Positions 1 to 10,770 of a DNA stretch of 64,000 nucleotides are shown in pieces. A program made the translations under genes and the position numbers. The notes beneath the pieces are model-generated. The model made no database searches. It saw only the letters and a program-made list of their open reading frames with translations, and was not told where the DNA came from. Source of the stretch: Gonocerus acuteangulatus (lineage: Eukaryota; Arthropoda; Insecta; Hemiptera; Coreidae); assembly GCA_946811695.1 (NCBI GenBank), contig OX328131.1:12743141-12807140 (forward strand), written 5' to 3'. Position 1 is the first letter of the stretch. Each line of letters starts with the position of its first letter.

Positions 1-404
1 GGTAGCGGTTCTTTTACTATTCGCTAAAGGTTGACGACATCTTTACCTCGCTTTTGCTCTGAAACCATTACCAGTATTCATGTCAGCGCTTTTTCTAACT
101 CCGGTACCAACAAAATGATTCGCGGATTTGGCTTTGGGATACTCGCGGTTTAGCAGATTTCCACTATAATTCAGACTGTTTTCACGAATTAACGTATTCT
201 TGACATGAAATTTTAATACCTTTGAGCAGAAAGAAATTATCTTTCATACAAACAAACTAGTTTGTCACTTTTGAGCTGTTAGCACGACGTTGCAAGGAAC
301 AACTGCGTAGTAGAATCATGACGGGAGAGCCTATTTGTCGCTCATTAAATAATATATTTCGTATGCCACAATAAACCGGCACTTAAAGAAACCGAAATAT
401 CCCT
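1..404. other. Unassigned sequence at window start
   Basis: I see no coding frame, repeat unit or inverted repeat that I can support. It lies directly upstream of two mariner transposase tails, so part of it may be older mariner sequence, but no transposase motif is readable. Confidence 0.4.
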
Positions 405-700
405 TCAAGATCAGATCCTCTTGGCTTGCGTACTCGGTTAGTCAAAAAAACACTTTCAGAAGTCTAGGGCATTAGCGTCTTACCTCATTGTCTTTACAGC
501 ACCGACGTTGCACCTTCGGACATTGGGTCTTTTTAGTTCAATGGCGCATTTTTCGGATGGTCAGATCCCCATGACTTGTGTACACGATTAGTCAATGAGA
601 CTAATTTTTCAGAAATGAAGGGGATTAGCCCACCTTACAGCCCAGACGTCGCGCCGCCTGACTTAGATCTTTTCAGGTCATTGGCGTTTTGAAAGCTTTG
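405..700 (+). pseudogene. Two tandem relics of a mariner transposase C-terminal region
   Basis: Mariner transposases cut and paste DNA at TA sites with a DDD triad. Two diverged copies of about 145 bp lie head to tail. Copy 2, read from 627, gives SPPYSPDVAPPDLDLFRSLA, the family's conserved YSPDLAPSDYHLF block; the last catalytic Asp is at 660-662. Copy 1, read from 480, gives LPHCLYSTDVAPSD with the equivalent Asp at 519-521 and a stop at 534-536. Both copies also share the start AGATCC and the segment TTAGTCAA upstream. The N-terminal DNA-binding part, the first two catalytic Asp residues and the terminal repeats are not seen. This is a dead fragment, either duplicated after decay or from two insertions. 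The mariner call rests on the conserved block. Confidence 0.72.
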
Positions 701-1720
701 ATGACATCAAATCTATATTTCGGATCTATATCCGGGGAGTTTTTTGCCTTGAAACTGCCGAATGGTATCATCATCGAATACAACTTTTTTTGCTGAAAGA
801 TATACTTTAAGGGTTAAAGTAGTTGAAATGGTGGCATGTATTTCGATGAATAGATTTGATTTGTAAATTTTGTATTCACTTTTTGATAAAATTGATTTGA
901 TACACATGTACGGGAGCGATGGGTTTGGCTAGGATTGGGGACGAGCCCCCCCCCCCCCTGCGGTCTGTGAAGGTTTGGTTGCCCTTGGCACCAGCAAGCA
1001 CTTCTTCTATCATAGAACTGGCAGCCAGTCACCAGATGCGGGCCACTAAGGTAGAACTGGCCGTCGGGCTCTATTTCTGCTTTCGATGCTACCAATGGAC
1101 CGACCAAGAGGCACAAATGACCCAATAGTGGTTGAATGGCCTTTAAACAACAAAGATACACGTGTATTTTTATAAAAACCTAGATTACTAGTGGTAATAC
1201 TTGTCATCAAACATCTTTTTTAATCGTATGTACGTTTTTGGGTAACGAGCACTAAGCTCGAGATAATGCTACACTGAAAGACACGAGCAAGAAATTAGTT
1301 AGCGCCAACTCCTATGATTTTTCCATTGAATCAAGCCATGTTTAGTTGTCGTCCTTCTCCGATATCTACTGTATTGACTATATATTCTACTGGGCGAGCA
1401 GACTCCATTATACAGTCCTCCTGGAATCTGGGTTAACTAGCAGTTAGGCATCGTCCCACACGCATCAGATCCTCATCTCACGTTCCGGCTCTCTTTCCTA
1501 CATTATGCTCCACCTACTGACCTAGTTTTATGTGCATTCAATCGTCAGAATAAAGTCACACGGACTGTACTGATAACGAACAGTTAATCGGTGGGGCAGG
1601 GAAAGGAAAGACCCATTTGTGGTGTCGAGCTGAAGACCTACGCCAAATGTGTTTATGAAAGTGTCGAAGTTTCAGAGCTCAGTGAAGAAGGGGAAAACAC
1701 CTTTGGATGAAATATATATC
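701..1720. other. Unassigned stretch with a C-tract
   Basis: The only simple feature is a run of C near 949-958. Short open frames on both strands near 814-1161 overlap each other and resemble no family I know. I support no gene here. Confidence 0.4.
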
Positions 1721-2035
1721 TATATAGGCAGTGATGGGCGATTCAACAATATTAATCGATGTTTTGAATAGATTCGAATCGAAATGGAAAGATCGATCTT
1801 CTATTCTCAGAAAATCTATCTACGATATTGATCGATCTTCGAAAAGGGTCGATTTCGCGATTATTTACAATTACCTACGAAACACGTATTTCATTTCGAT
1901 TCGAATCGATTGTCATTTGAGAATCGCCCATCATTTCTACGAATTTACCTAAATAAGTTGATTTGATTACTTTTTATTATTATCATTATTAAATTTTAAC
2001 GTCCATTTATTATTAACTACGAATTTTAGGACGGG

Positions 2036-2195
2036 TTATCTATAGGTTACCACCCTTTTCTAGCCAGGATAGGGGTGATGCCTTTTCTTTTTTTCTAAAG
2101 CAAAGCCACCACCACTAGTGGGAATCGAGCCCACGACCCTTTGGCTCGGAGTGTTAAGTGCTCACGCCTGAACGCTCACGGCCACCGGGCCTTGT
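2036..2195 (-). mobile_element. tRNA-derived SINE (SINE-2 family), nested in the hAT element
   Basis: On the minus strand the head reads GGTGGCCGTGAGCGTTCAGG, an A-box-like pol III promoter, followed by GGGCTCGATTCCCAC, a good B box. The tail then contains GGTGGTAACCTATAGATAA. That tail motif recurs near 13808, 46721 and 59826, which argues for a dispersed family and against a functional tRNA gene. No paired acceptor stem with a sensible anticodon arm is evident. Confidence 0.6.
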
Positions 2196-2197
2196 TT

Positions 2198-2790
2198 TAA
2201 ATTATTTATTTATTTTTATCGCAACTTTTGGCGATTTACTCTTCCAATTTATCATATAGTGATATTATTTTATTTTATTTTAGTTTTTACACCATTAGTG
2301 ATATTACAAAATACATTTACAAATTATGTATATAAATACATTATACAGATGATGCAATATATTAATACTGAATAGAAATTGTTACACATCACTGCATTTT
2401 ATAAATCTTGAACGTTATGGTAATGAATTTTACAAATCGTAATATAATAGCTTAATACAGCTTATAGAAAAAAAAGAGGGGAAATGGGAGAAGGGGGGGG
2501 GGAGGACGAGGGGTTTATTGGAGCTATATTTTTGAATTTGATTAGACTTAAGGTGCATCAGTATAGTGTTAATATGTGGACTATTTTCGGCTAGTAAGTC
2601 ATGTGGAATTGCTAGGTGGTCCCGTAATCAGCAGTCAGTAAGTATGTGTTTAACTGTTAATGTCTCGTTACAACATGCGCATACAGGTCTGTCTTGTCGT
2701 TCCATTAGATAGGAGTGCGTTAGTAAACTGTGTCCTAAGCCAAGTCTCGTAAGGATAACTTGTTCTCGGATGACACCTTGATGATCGATT
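2198..2790 (-). pseudogene. Non-LTR retrotransposon 3' end: RT C-terminal zinc-knuckle region and 3' UTR
   Basis: Read on the minus strand from 2767 to 2628, the sequence encodes LTRLGLGHSLLTHSYLMERQ, then PVCACCN and LTVKHILTDC before a stop. This is the conserved C-terminal block downstream of RNase H in I-like LINEs, with a Cys-X2-Cys ... His-X4-Cys knuckle intact. About 430 bp of AT-rich 3' UTR follows, ending in AAAATAAATAAATAA next to the SINE. The copy is heavily 5'-truncated: no reverse-transcriptase palm, endonuclease or RNase H core is present. A second copy lies at 29110-30125. Confidence 0.8.
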
Positions 2791-2794
2791 CATT

Positions 2795-2945
2795 TTTTGG
2801 CCCTTGGAGATCGATTCATTAAAAGATCGGACCTTAGAGTTAGATTCTTTAAAAATATAGGCCCTTGGACTTCGATTCTTTAAAAATACATATAGGCCTT
2901 TAGAGTTCGATTCTTTAAAAATATAGGCCCTTAGAGAATGATTAA
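2795..2945 (+). repeat. Minisatellite of about 40 bp inside the hAT element
   Basis: About four imperfect units each contain a variant of GGCCCTTGGA followed by TCGATTCTTTAAAAATATA. The units sit beside the right end of the hAT element, where subterminal repeats are common. Confidence 0.65.
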
Positions 2946-3002
2946 AAAAATCGATATATCGTGTTAAAATATCGATTCAGATCGCCCATCTCTATATATA
3001 GG

Positions 3003-3805
3003 GCTTTAATAAGCCACCCAAGTCCTATACCACGCCCGGCGTAGCTTAACTTCAGTGATCCCTGCCTACATGGCTATGGCTGTCGGCCAGAGTAAATGTA
3101 TATACTAAACCTATCTAGTTTTTACTTGAGGTCGTCCTCGGATCGATAAATTGTCTAGATTTATGTGAAAAGGGGAGATAGGTTAGTCATAGGATTAGAT
3201 TATGCACCCTCCGGTAGTTACGTCACGTTTTATGACTTTCTATCAATCCTAGACCATTCGTCGTCTCTGTTTTATAGAGTTGATGGTCCCGTTCTTCCGT
3301 CATGTCTGTCCTGCTAGAAATAGATAAAACTTTGCTTGCTACAGTTACGGAGCAGTTAGATTTAACTGCCGTCGTTTTTTAGGGGAGTTCTTACATTTAA
3401 TGGCGAATCAATTTACAAGGATTTAATATTCTACGATTATAGTTGATTATTATATTATACATTTGTCCTAGGTAAAACAGGTATGAAATCATAATAAAAA
3501 TGATAGCCAAAATGTGAAATCTTGAAAAATGCCATTTACGATCAACTCTTAAATTCAGATATTGCAGTAAATTATTACATATATTTTATCAAGTTTGGAA
3601 TGCCTTAGTTAGGAGTTAAGGAAGTATTAGGAAAATATATACCTTTCACTTAGTATTGATAAATATTGAAAAATATCTCCTTTTCCTGAATTCTTAACCC
3701 CTTAGAGGCCACCGTGTGTGCAATTGATTTCCGAGGCTACAAGACGGTTTGCACAACTTGTGTGGAATAAAAGTAATGTACAATTATCAGTTATTCTGAG
3801 TAAAC
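3003..3805. other. Unassigned AT-rich stretch
   Basis: I see no gene or clear repeat here. A stretch near 3020-3100 is more GC-rich but matches nothing I recognise. Confidence 0.4.
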
Positions 3806-4160
3806 TAGTCGTCGAAATTAGATTTTTCTTGGACTAATGGAATTTTTAAAGTACAGGAAAACAAAATTTAGCGTTGGTTTTACTGTGTACCAAAAAATCT
3901 AAAAATTACTTGTACATTACATATGGTACTCAATCCATAAAAATGGTCCTCTCAATAAATGTTTTTTCCATGAGCGTGCTGCACGCCCAGTGTGCAATGA
4001 TCTTATTTATGTGGAATCACTTACGAATTGGATGACTTCCATAGCAAAAATGTTTTTGTTTTTTTTATTATTATTATTAAATATGCAAAATATAAAGAAG
4101 AAAAAAAATTGTCATCTGGGGACCGTTTTCGAAAAAAAATCGTAGTTTCGAATGGTTTAA
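3806..4160 (+). repeat. Dispersed repeat, copy 1 (pairs with 37966-38290)
   Basis: This segment aligns through most of its length with 37966-38290 in the same orientation. Shared blocks include TGTACCAAAAAATCTAAAAA, ATGATCTTATTTATGT and TTACGAAT. Neither copy has an open frame. The spacing of about 34 kb and the small indels suggest two insertions of an old non-coding element. Confidence 0.65.
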
Positions 4161-4752
4161 AGTATTGCCTCTGATCTTAATCGAGACATTATCAGTTTTT
4201 GTATCGTTGCGCGTATCGTGTTGTTTTTTGAAATGCGAATTGGCACATGGCGGAATCGTCGGTGATATTTTCCTCAGAATTTCGGAATTGTATTTTCCGT
4301 CTATCTGAACAGGCCATGTCGAAATTGGTTCAATAGGAAGGTGGGTTTACTTCATTGCAACGATTTTGAATCCGCCATTGTACTTACGTGCAATGATATA
4401 TATTATTTTAAATCTTAGGAAAAATTACTTTTTCTCTAAATAAAAGAAAACTTGAAAGGGCGAAAAAGGGCGCCTTTGATGACCTGTTGTTGGCATTTGG
4501 TCCATCTGGCTTGGCGAGCCTTTGTTAATTACCTGTGGGTTGGTTAGGGCAAGGTCCCTCTTTGACATTTAGGGTTCTTCTCTGAAGGGCTCTTTATGGA
4601 ACTTGGTCATCTCTATAAATACGCTCTCATTTTGAGCTTCGGAGCACTTTTTACTACGTCTTTCAAAACATTCTTCACGAGTATCTCTATTGCTTTGGAC
4701 AGATTATTATTATTCTAACGGTCTTTCAGATTAGCAAGAATAAGACAATAAT
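4161..4752. other. Unassigned
   Basis: I see nothing I can name. The sequence is unique within the window and contains no open frame of note. Confidence 0.4.
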
Positions 4753-4903
4753 GGGTCTAGACCATGGGAAGCCTAGTGGCTACCGCATTAGATTCTCATT
4801 CTGGAGATGGGATTCGAGTCCCTCTGCCGTCCCACCTTGTCGCACCATGGATGTCGGCGCTAATGACCCAGTTGTCGATGCGCCGTTAAAAAAAAATACA
4901 ATA
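4753..4903 (+). mobile_element. tRNA-derived SINE (SINE-1 family), copy 1
   Basis: The head has an A-box-like AAGCCTAGTGGCTACCGC and a B box GGATTCGAGTCCCTC. The tail carries GATGTCGGCGCTAATGACCC and GATGCGCC and ends in an A run. Two other copies, at 26360-26545 and 51815-51988, share the same head and tail, so this is a retroposed family derived from a tRNA (Glu-like in the TAGTGG segment) and not a working tRNA gene. Confidence 0.78.
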
Positions 4904-5384
4904 ATATATCCAGATATATAGACTTTGAATAGTTAACTGAAGTAGATTATTGCTGTGACGGATGGAAAAATGACCCACTTAAAATCCATTGCTGGAACCA
5001 TTGGACTGGATATTTACTGTTATTCCCTCAATTCTCGAAACATTCTAAAATAAACCGCTAGTTGATTGTCACCAGTACAAATAGAAACCACAAAGCAACC
5101 GCATCGTCGTTATGTTTGTTAGAGTTTGATAACGAGGCTCGTTAACGTAAATGACTACATTGAGGTAATATTTATTTTTCAATAATGATATAGTTTATAT
5201 GAAGATCCCTGCTTCAATTTGATTATATTATTATAAATCCAAAAGAAGCCAAGAAATTGTTGGGATTTAGCTAGAATTAGAATTAGAAACGGGTTCCCGG
5301 AGAAAACCCGGAAAGAACTGCACCGAGGCCTAAAGGCCTATTTTACCACCCGACATCTCGGACTGTTAAACTACCAGACCCGTA
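4904..5384. other. Unassigned
   Basis: There is no coding signal. A short GC-rich patch at 5288-5390 contains the small inverted pair GGGTTCCCGG and CCCGG, but I cannot assign it. Confidence 0.35.
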
Positions 5385-5636
5385 TCAGTCATGAATCTTA
5401 AGAGAGTATTAGGCTGCGTTCATGGTGAGGATTCATTCTGCGATGCTATCTTAGCTACTCCGATGAGCGTTTCCCCCGGGTCACCGCGATGTAAAACAAA
5501 CACATGTATTAGGGTGGGAGTGTTCATAGTGACGATCCTCACTTACGATGCTATCCTCGCATCCTCGCAGTGACCGCGAGGAATAACAAATATTTTGTTT
5601 TATCCTCGCAGTCAGGAGGTAAGCCGCGACGTTGGC

Positions 5637-5682
5637 TTGACTGTGATTGGCTCCTGATTACGGAGGAACCAATCACAGTCAA
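5637..5682. repeat. Strong hairpin with a 14-bp perfect stem
   Basis: TTGACTGTGATTGG is followed after 18 bases by its exact reverse complement CCAATCACAGTCAA, and the loop itself contains CTCC/GGAG. It sits in a stretch (5385-5800) that repeats CCTCGCAG-type motifs in both orientations, so it is probably the core of an unrecognised palindromic element. Confidence 0.75.
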
Positions 5683-5778
5683 CCCTACGCTCATGCGCAG
5701 GTTACCCGTCCCCTCTCTTTACTTCCTCAGCATTTATTGTGATTCTGTCCTTTTACATGACAAAAACTCTGACTCGCA

Positions 5779-5835
5779 GAAATAAATAAATAAATAAAAA
5801 AAAAAATAAATAAAAATAATAAAAGTATGCATGTA

Positions 5836-5899
<64 letters not shown>
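5779..5899. repeat. (AAAT)n and (AT)n microsatellites
   Basis: AAATA-type repeats run from 5779 and pass into an uninterrupted (AT)n run at about 5838-5898. Confidence 0.95.
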
Positions 5900-5905
<6 letters not shown>

Positions 5906-5968
5906 GAAGGAGCTATAAGTGAAACAGAAAGGAATATTCCATCTATTGTTAGCTTTAAATTAATGAGA

Positions 5969-6012
5969 AAAAATAAATAAATAAATAAGTTGTGTACAGT
6001 TATATGTTATTC

Positions 6013-6046
<34 letters not shown>

Positions 6047-6059
6047 AAAAAAAAAAAAA
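5969..6059. repeat. (AAAT)n, (AAT)n and poly-A tract
   Basis: Short AAAT repeats at 5969-5988 are followed by (AAT)n at about 6013-6036 and a run of about 24 A ending at 6059. Confidence 0.9.
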
Positions 6060-6118
6060 GGTTCATAGGACGATTAAAACATTAAGTTGTTCGTCCTTTA
6101 ATTCATTCCATTCAATTC

Positions 6119-6597
6119 TGACTCGCAGGAACTGCGTATCTTTGCGGGAATCTCCTAGGCTAGGTCAAAATAGTCAAATTTCAAAAGATTTTTTTCTTTA
6201 ATAAGAGCTATCCTACTCGCAGACTGTGGTGCTGGCCTCTGTTGGCTCTTTCAAGAATTACGTCGGCCATTTTGAATAATAATAACAATTTATTTTTGAT
6301 GTTGTTGATAATTAGAAATTGACGACTTTACATCATTATATAATCATATAATGCAGTTTATTTCAATTTTATTTCAACAGTCTCTGTATAACAATGGACT
6401 GCTGGCCTTTCTTTGATAAAGCTATCTACTCGCAGGCTATGGTGCTGGCCTCTGTTGAATGTTTCACGAATTACTTAACAGATATATACAAATTCACACC
6501 GTTTGACCGATTTTGACGTAACTTGGCATACACGTAGATCTTGATACGGGAAGTGTCTTATTCAGAAAGTAGGTGTAGCATGACACGCTAGTTAGAG
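6119..6597 (+). mobile_element. Helitron-like non-coding repeat (family R), copy R1
   Basis: This copy aligns collinearly with the reverse complement of 44894-45341 and with part of 49332-49814. Shared blocks are CCTAGGCTAGGTCAAAATA, CGGCCATTTTGAAT, TGCTGGCCTCTG, CACCGTTTGACCGATTTTGA and the 3' end GTAGCATGACACGCTAGT. Other copies start near TATATATA and end CTAGT without clear target duplications, which resembles Helitron/Helentron-derived elements; that class is an inference. A segment with ACTCGCAG and TGGTGCTGGCCTCTGTTG occurs twice, near 6214 and 6429. Confidence 0.55.
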
Positions 6598-6655
6598 TAA
6601 ACCACTTCCCTACTTAAGTAAGGAGATAGAGTAAACCACCTCCCTACTTAAGGGT
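6590..6655 (+). repeat. Short tandem duplication, about 35 bp
   Basis: AGAGTAAACCACTTCCCTAC followed by TTAA occurs twice in a row with one or two changes. Confidence 0.8.
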
Positions 6656-6910
6656 TAGAAGGAGAAGACAGACCATGGATGATGAGTCAGCATGAACACC
6701 CTCCATCTATGTAGAATACATCGAGGTAAATCGCGAGGAAGCCCTCATCCAGGTAGTCAAGATAGCATCTTCACCATGAACGTAGCCTTAAGGTTCACTT
6801 CAGGTAACCTAGGTCCTAGGATCATCGATGAAGACTGCACCAAAATGCAGATACCTCTTAGCTACAAGTTCTGGACGAGCTAAGAAGAAACATTAGGTTA
6901 GCAATATTTC

Positions 6911-7113
6911 CAACGTTTCGGCATACTATTTGATAGTCTACTTTATCAATAAATGCCTAGTTGATGGAGGAAGTCTATAACGTTTAGAAGAACATGGATG
7001 ACTGCAAGAAACTCGTGCAACACTTATCCATGTTCACCTTAAAGTTATCGTTTTCTTCCTCCATTGACGGCATTTAGTGCCGAATAAGGCTGCCATAGAA
7101 CATGCCGAAACGT
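6911..7113. mobile_element. Imperfect palindrome with hammerhead-like arms (family P), copy P1
   Basis: Two arms of about 90 bp are inverted around position 7012. The left arm begins CAACGTTTCGGCAT and the right arm ends ATGCCGAAACGTG; internal matched blocks include TGGAGGAAG and GAACATGGAT. The GCCGAAACGT ends are also found in the P2-P4 palindromes. The CTGANGA half of the hammerhead core is degraded here (CCGAATA). Confidence 0.6.
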
Positions 7114-8742
7114 GTTTTTGAGCGGATAACTATATTCACGTCATTATAAATCCATGCCAGACTTGTAAATGATAATAGTTCCAATGTATGTAATTACAAA
7201 TATTAAACCGTATATCGGATTAAGGCCTACACTGTGGTTAAACAAAGGCACAATTTGGTAGAGATAATCTTGAAAGTAAACAAGAATTATTCTTTCTATG
7301 AAACCTAGTTTTCATTAATACCTGTCTTTGGTGGAGATGTTCTAAATTGTTGATCTATAGCTAGTTATATATATTTTTTCCCATGTTTTCATTCTTTGTA
7401 AACATCCATGATGTAACAAGAAAAGTTTTTCAGCAAGGCCGTCACTGAAAAAGTCGACCTCTTCTAGGCGGAGCCCCTACTCAAGTCTCTCGCATTAGAA
7501 TCGAGCGCCCTAGACACTAACCCATGCTGGGACCTAGAAAGGTATATGTAAATGCAAAATAGATTTGTGATTTTTGTCAAAAATTACTCGTTTGATGTTT
7601 AATATTGGTTGGCGTAGAAAGGTTCGTGCCTTATGTAATTAGGTGTTGCTAGTCTTGGAAGTATTCTGAGCGGGAGGGGCTTATGGAGAATTGCCTAGGC
7701 AACCGTCAGTTCGATAGCTTCGGCGCCAGGTCTCAAGCCGCCATCGTAAACTTCGAGGGTCGTTCGTTTCCTCTGATATCAACTCGAGATATCTGGGCTG
7801 GTTTTATTTCTTCGACATTAACTAGACTCTTTGTTTGGCAAAGTATTCTTCTCTTGGTTGATGTACAAGCTTCAGGAATGTTAAAACCCTTATTGATTGC
7901 GATTCAAAAATATTTGCACACAGATCCGATTAGATAACAACGTACTTGCACATTTAATTGTCGTGCAAATAATCCATGAAGGTTGTCAAGAGTTTTCTGA
8001 AATCAGAACATTTTCCTGCGATAATAGAAGATCTAAGGGATAATACACATCGACAATGCTAAAGAAGGAACAGGGATTATCAAAGGTTTTTTCGTCATAA
8101 AATCACTAACATTAAAATATGATGGACGTTTTAGGAATTGTTGGATAATGAAAATTGAAGGTTCCTTTAATAAATAAAATGCACCCAATTTGAAATGTTC
8201 TCTTTATTGGGAAACAATTTCGGAGACTTAGCCCCATCTTGAAGCCCTTGCAATGGTATAACCACGCATTCGCGGAAGAACCTTTTCTTGTAAAATGCTT
8301 TCTTTGCAAATATCAATGTTTTTAAGACTTTAATATCAATACATTTGGACTTCCACATTTTTAACGAATCGAAGGCAGCTGTGATTAGCTGTGGGTATTT
8401 GCTGATTAAGGTTAGTCTTCCTTATTTTCTGTTAGCATGGAAGGTAATACAAATGCATAAAGAACCGTTTGGACAGCAATGGGACGAAAACCATTGACGG
8501 TTAAAGTCCTGTGAAATCTACTTAGGATTCACTACATTGGACCCGTATTTCTCCCGATCCGATCCAATCCGATTTCGTTTAAACGACAACGGCCGTGAGT
8601 GCCGGATCTGGCCGGGACCAACGTTGATGCTCCCAAAGGCGGTAAACAGTAGGACGGACTTGCTTCGATGTCAGGGCTTCGAAACTAAGCATCACGAAAC
8701 TTTCTTGAGGATTATTGATATGGGCACTCCTTGACACTGCAG
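7114..8742. other. Unassigned
   Basis: Several short open frames occur (for example 7683-7937), but none has a recognisable domain. On the minus strand near 7450-7530 there is a weak tRNA-like stretch without a B box. I support no gene. Confidence 0.4.
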
Positions 8743-8782
8743 TAATTACCGCCCATGAAGGTAATTACCGCCCATGAAGGTA
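8743..8782 (+). repeat. Two tandem copies of a 20-bp unit
   Basis: GTAATTACCGCCCATGAAG occurs twice in direct succession. Confidence 0.85.
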
Positions 8783-9649
8783 ATCGTGAGTTTGATATTT
8801 ACTTTTGATACCAACTATAAAGGATGACGAGTGTATCCTTGAAAAGGGCTCGTAAAGTTTGTTAGTTATTGATGGTGTCACCATCAGGTGTCGTTGGGTT
8901 ACATCGCATACAACATGCTTAATGAAGATTGGAGAAATGTTAAACATTAAAAGTAGTCATAGTAATAAGGAATGTATTTATTGATGGTACCCTCATGGAA
9001 GAATTTTTGAAAATACTTGAAAACAATGTGAATCCTACCTGTCGAACCCTAGGAACGAAATACCTATGAAATACCCCTTAAAAGGTTTATGTATATATAT
9101 ATATTGTTTGATATTGCAGGTATAATATTTGCCAGGGAATTACTACAACAAAAGGCCTCGTATCCTTTCTTTGGTGGCCTCTTTCGGAAGATCTACACCC
9201 CTCGCTCCGAATTCTCCGCCGGCTCGGCCCCAGGCATCCATTCAGCAGAATTAATTTATTGATTGTAAATGGCTATTCGTTTTGGAGAAACCAATTCCAG
9301 TCTCAGTTTTATTTCTCTTTCCCTTTTTTAACGTTTGTTTTCTTTTTATGGCGTCGTTTTGATCGAACCAGCTTTTTATTATCTTGCCCAATCAGGAGGC
9401 TTACACAGATGGCGTTTTTACTTCCCATTTTATGTATATGAAACTGATGTTCCTTTAGTAGAACTCTCGCCGAATATCCCACATCCTTTTCATTCCATCG
9501 TTTATATTTGACAATCATGATTGTTACTTTTATCGCGTTGCCTCTCTCCATCCATTAGGGAGGAAACCCGCTCATGACGTCGATCCGATGACGCAATCCG
9601 GAAGTGAACATTTTACGTTTCAGAACCTTTATATCACGAAAATAACGGT
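8783..9649. other. Unassigned
   Basis: I see no gene or repeat. A short GC-richer patch lies at about 9155-9245. Confidence 0.4.

Positions 9650-9708
<59 letters not shown>
9650..9708. repeat. (TA)n microsatellite
   Basis: An almost pure TA dinucleotide run of nearly 60 bp. Confidence 0.97.
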
Positions 9709-9713
<5 letters not shown>

Positions 9714-10645
9714 TCGTGTGTTCGCTCTCTAGTTGCCTGAGAAAAATTTGGTACCAAAATGTTTAGGATGCTTTGAAAGATCGTGTTCGTTAACCCCCGG
9801 AATCCACAATCTGAATCAGATCAGATCGGAACACTGTTTTTTTTTTCTTCTCGGCGAAATTCGCGCATTTATAGGCTTGCAGGTACACGTTTTATAGAAA
9901 CTTTGACGTGGCAATAAATAGAAACCATGTGTTTGTCATGTTTTTTGGAAAAGTTGAAAAAACTTCGGTTTTCTCGAGGTTTTGTCATATATTCTTAAAT
10001 ATTTCTAAACCGAATGGGTAATCGTGGTAAGGCTAAAAGCATAAATCTATTTTTTTACTATTAGTTTTAATGAAGAGATCTTATGCGCAGAAATCGGAGC
10101 CTAAAATTCGGTTTCTTTCTTTTGATTTTTTTTTTTTTGTCAAGATTACATTTTAATTTGTACCCTTTTCTTAAATTAAATTTTTTCCTCAGGAAAACAC
10201 GATAGGTAAATGAGAAACGTGTTTTATTACTATACTATTAAAGTTGCCTATTGAATGAGCGGAACTCGTGAAGGTGGAGTGAGTAAATTCCGCTTAGAGT
10301 TAGCTAGTATTTGCCTGTGCAATGTGGCGCTTGAATCTTGCTTTTTCATCAAGATGTTTTTTCCCGGAGGTCCTCAATTTTTTTACGAATTATCAAAACG
10401 AAGTATTTACTGTTTTTATTTCAAGCTTTCTAAATGGGCACTAGGGATAAGAATGGAATCCTAAGTTGACGGAATTCCTGTTAGACGGACATTTTGTTAT
10501 ATAGCAGGAATACGCTAATGTTTAATTAACATTTTGTGCATCACTTATCCTTAATATTATTTCGGAATTTTTTCGCCACATTTTCATGTTATAATAATCC
10601 CGTCAACTTTTGTTGTTATGTCTCTTATTCACCAACATTACTTGA

Positions 10646-10649
<4 letters not shown>
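9709..10649. other. Unassigned AT-rich stretch
   Basis: Short T runs occur near 9837 and 10127. No gene is supported; the open frame at 10255-10464 has no recognisable features. Confidence 0.4.

Positions 10650-10686
<37 letters not shown>
10650..10686. repeat. Poly-A tract
   Basis: A run of about 37 A. It creates an artificial poly-lysine open frame and could be the tail of an old retroposed copy, but I cannot name the body. Confidence 0.9.
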
Positions 10687-10689
<3 letters not shown>

Positions 10690-10750
10690 TTAAGTTCAAG
10701 TGCTCTTCAGTGGTTGGTTCCATCCGTCGGCCTAACCCTCCAGGTGGATG

Positions 10751-10770
10751 CCACGTGGAATTCCACGTGG
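10751..10770. promoter_or_regulatory. Perfect 20-bp palindrome with two E-boxes
   Basis: CCACGTGGAATTCCACGTGG is fully self-complementary and contains two CACGTG E-boxes, the site class bound by bHLH dimers. No adjacent gene is visible, so a regulatory role is only a possibility. It could also be the centre of a small foldback sequence. Confidence 0.4.

Larger units (their letters stand above)
1729..2994. mobile_element. hAT-type non-autonomous DNA transposon with nested insertions
   Basis: The left end reads CAGTGATGGGCG and the right end, reverse complemented, reads TAGAGATGGGCG. They are flanked by identical 8-bp direct repeats TATATAGG at 1721-1728 and 2995-3002, the target duplication typical of hAT transposases. 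Near the left end, AT-rich sequence repeats inverted GATTCGAAT-type blocks, and a second end-like motif GAATCGCCCATCAT lies near 1921. The interior holds a tRNA-derived SINE, a LINE 3' end and a 40-bp minisatellite. No transposase is present, so mobilisation would have needed an enzyme encoded elsewhere. Confidence 0.8.

Noticed and set aside
814..1161. Overlapping frames of 115 and 69 codons on opposite strands
   Set aside because: They shadow each other across a C-tract and have no recognisable motif.
7450..7530. tRNA-like relic on the minus strand
   Set aside because: Only a D-arm-like and anticodon-arm-like stretch is visible; the B box is missing.
8537..8734. GC-richer short frame
   Set aside because: No motif; neither rRNA nor protein similarity could be recognised.
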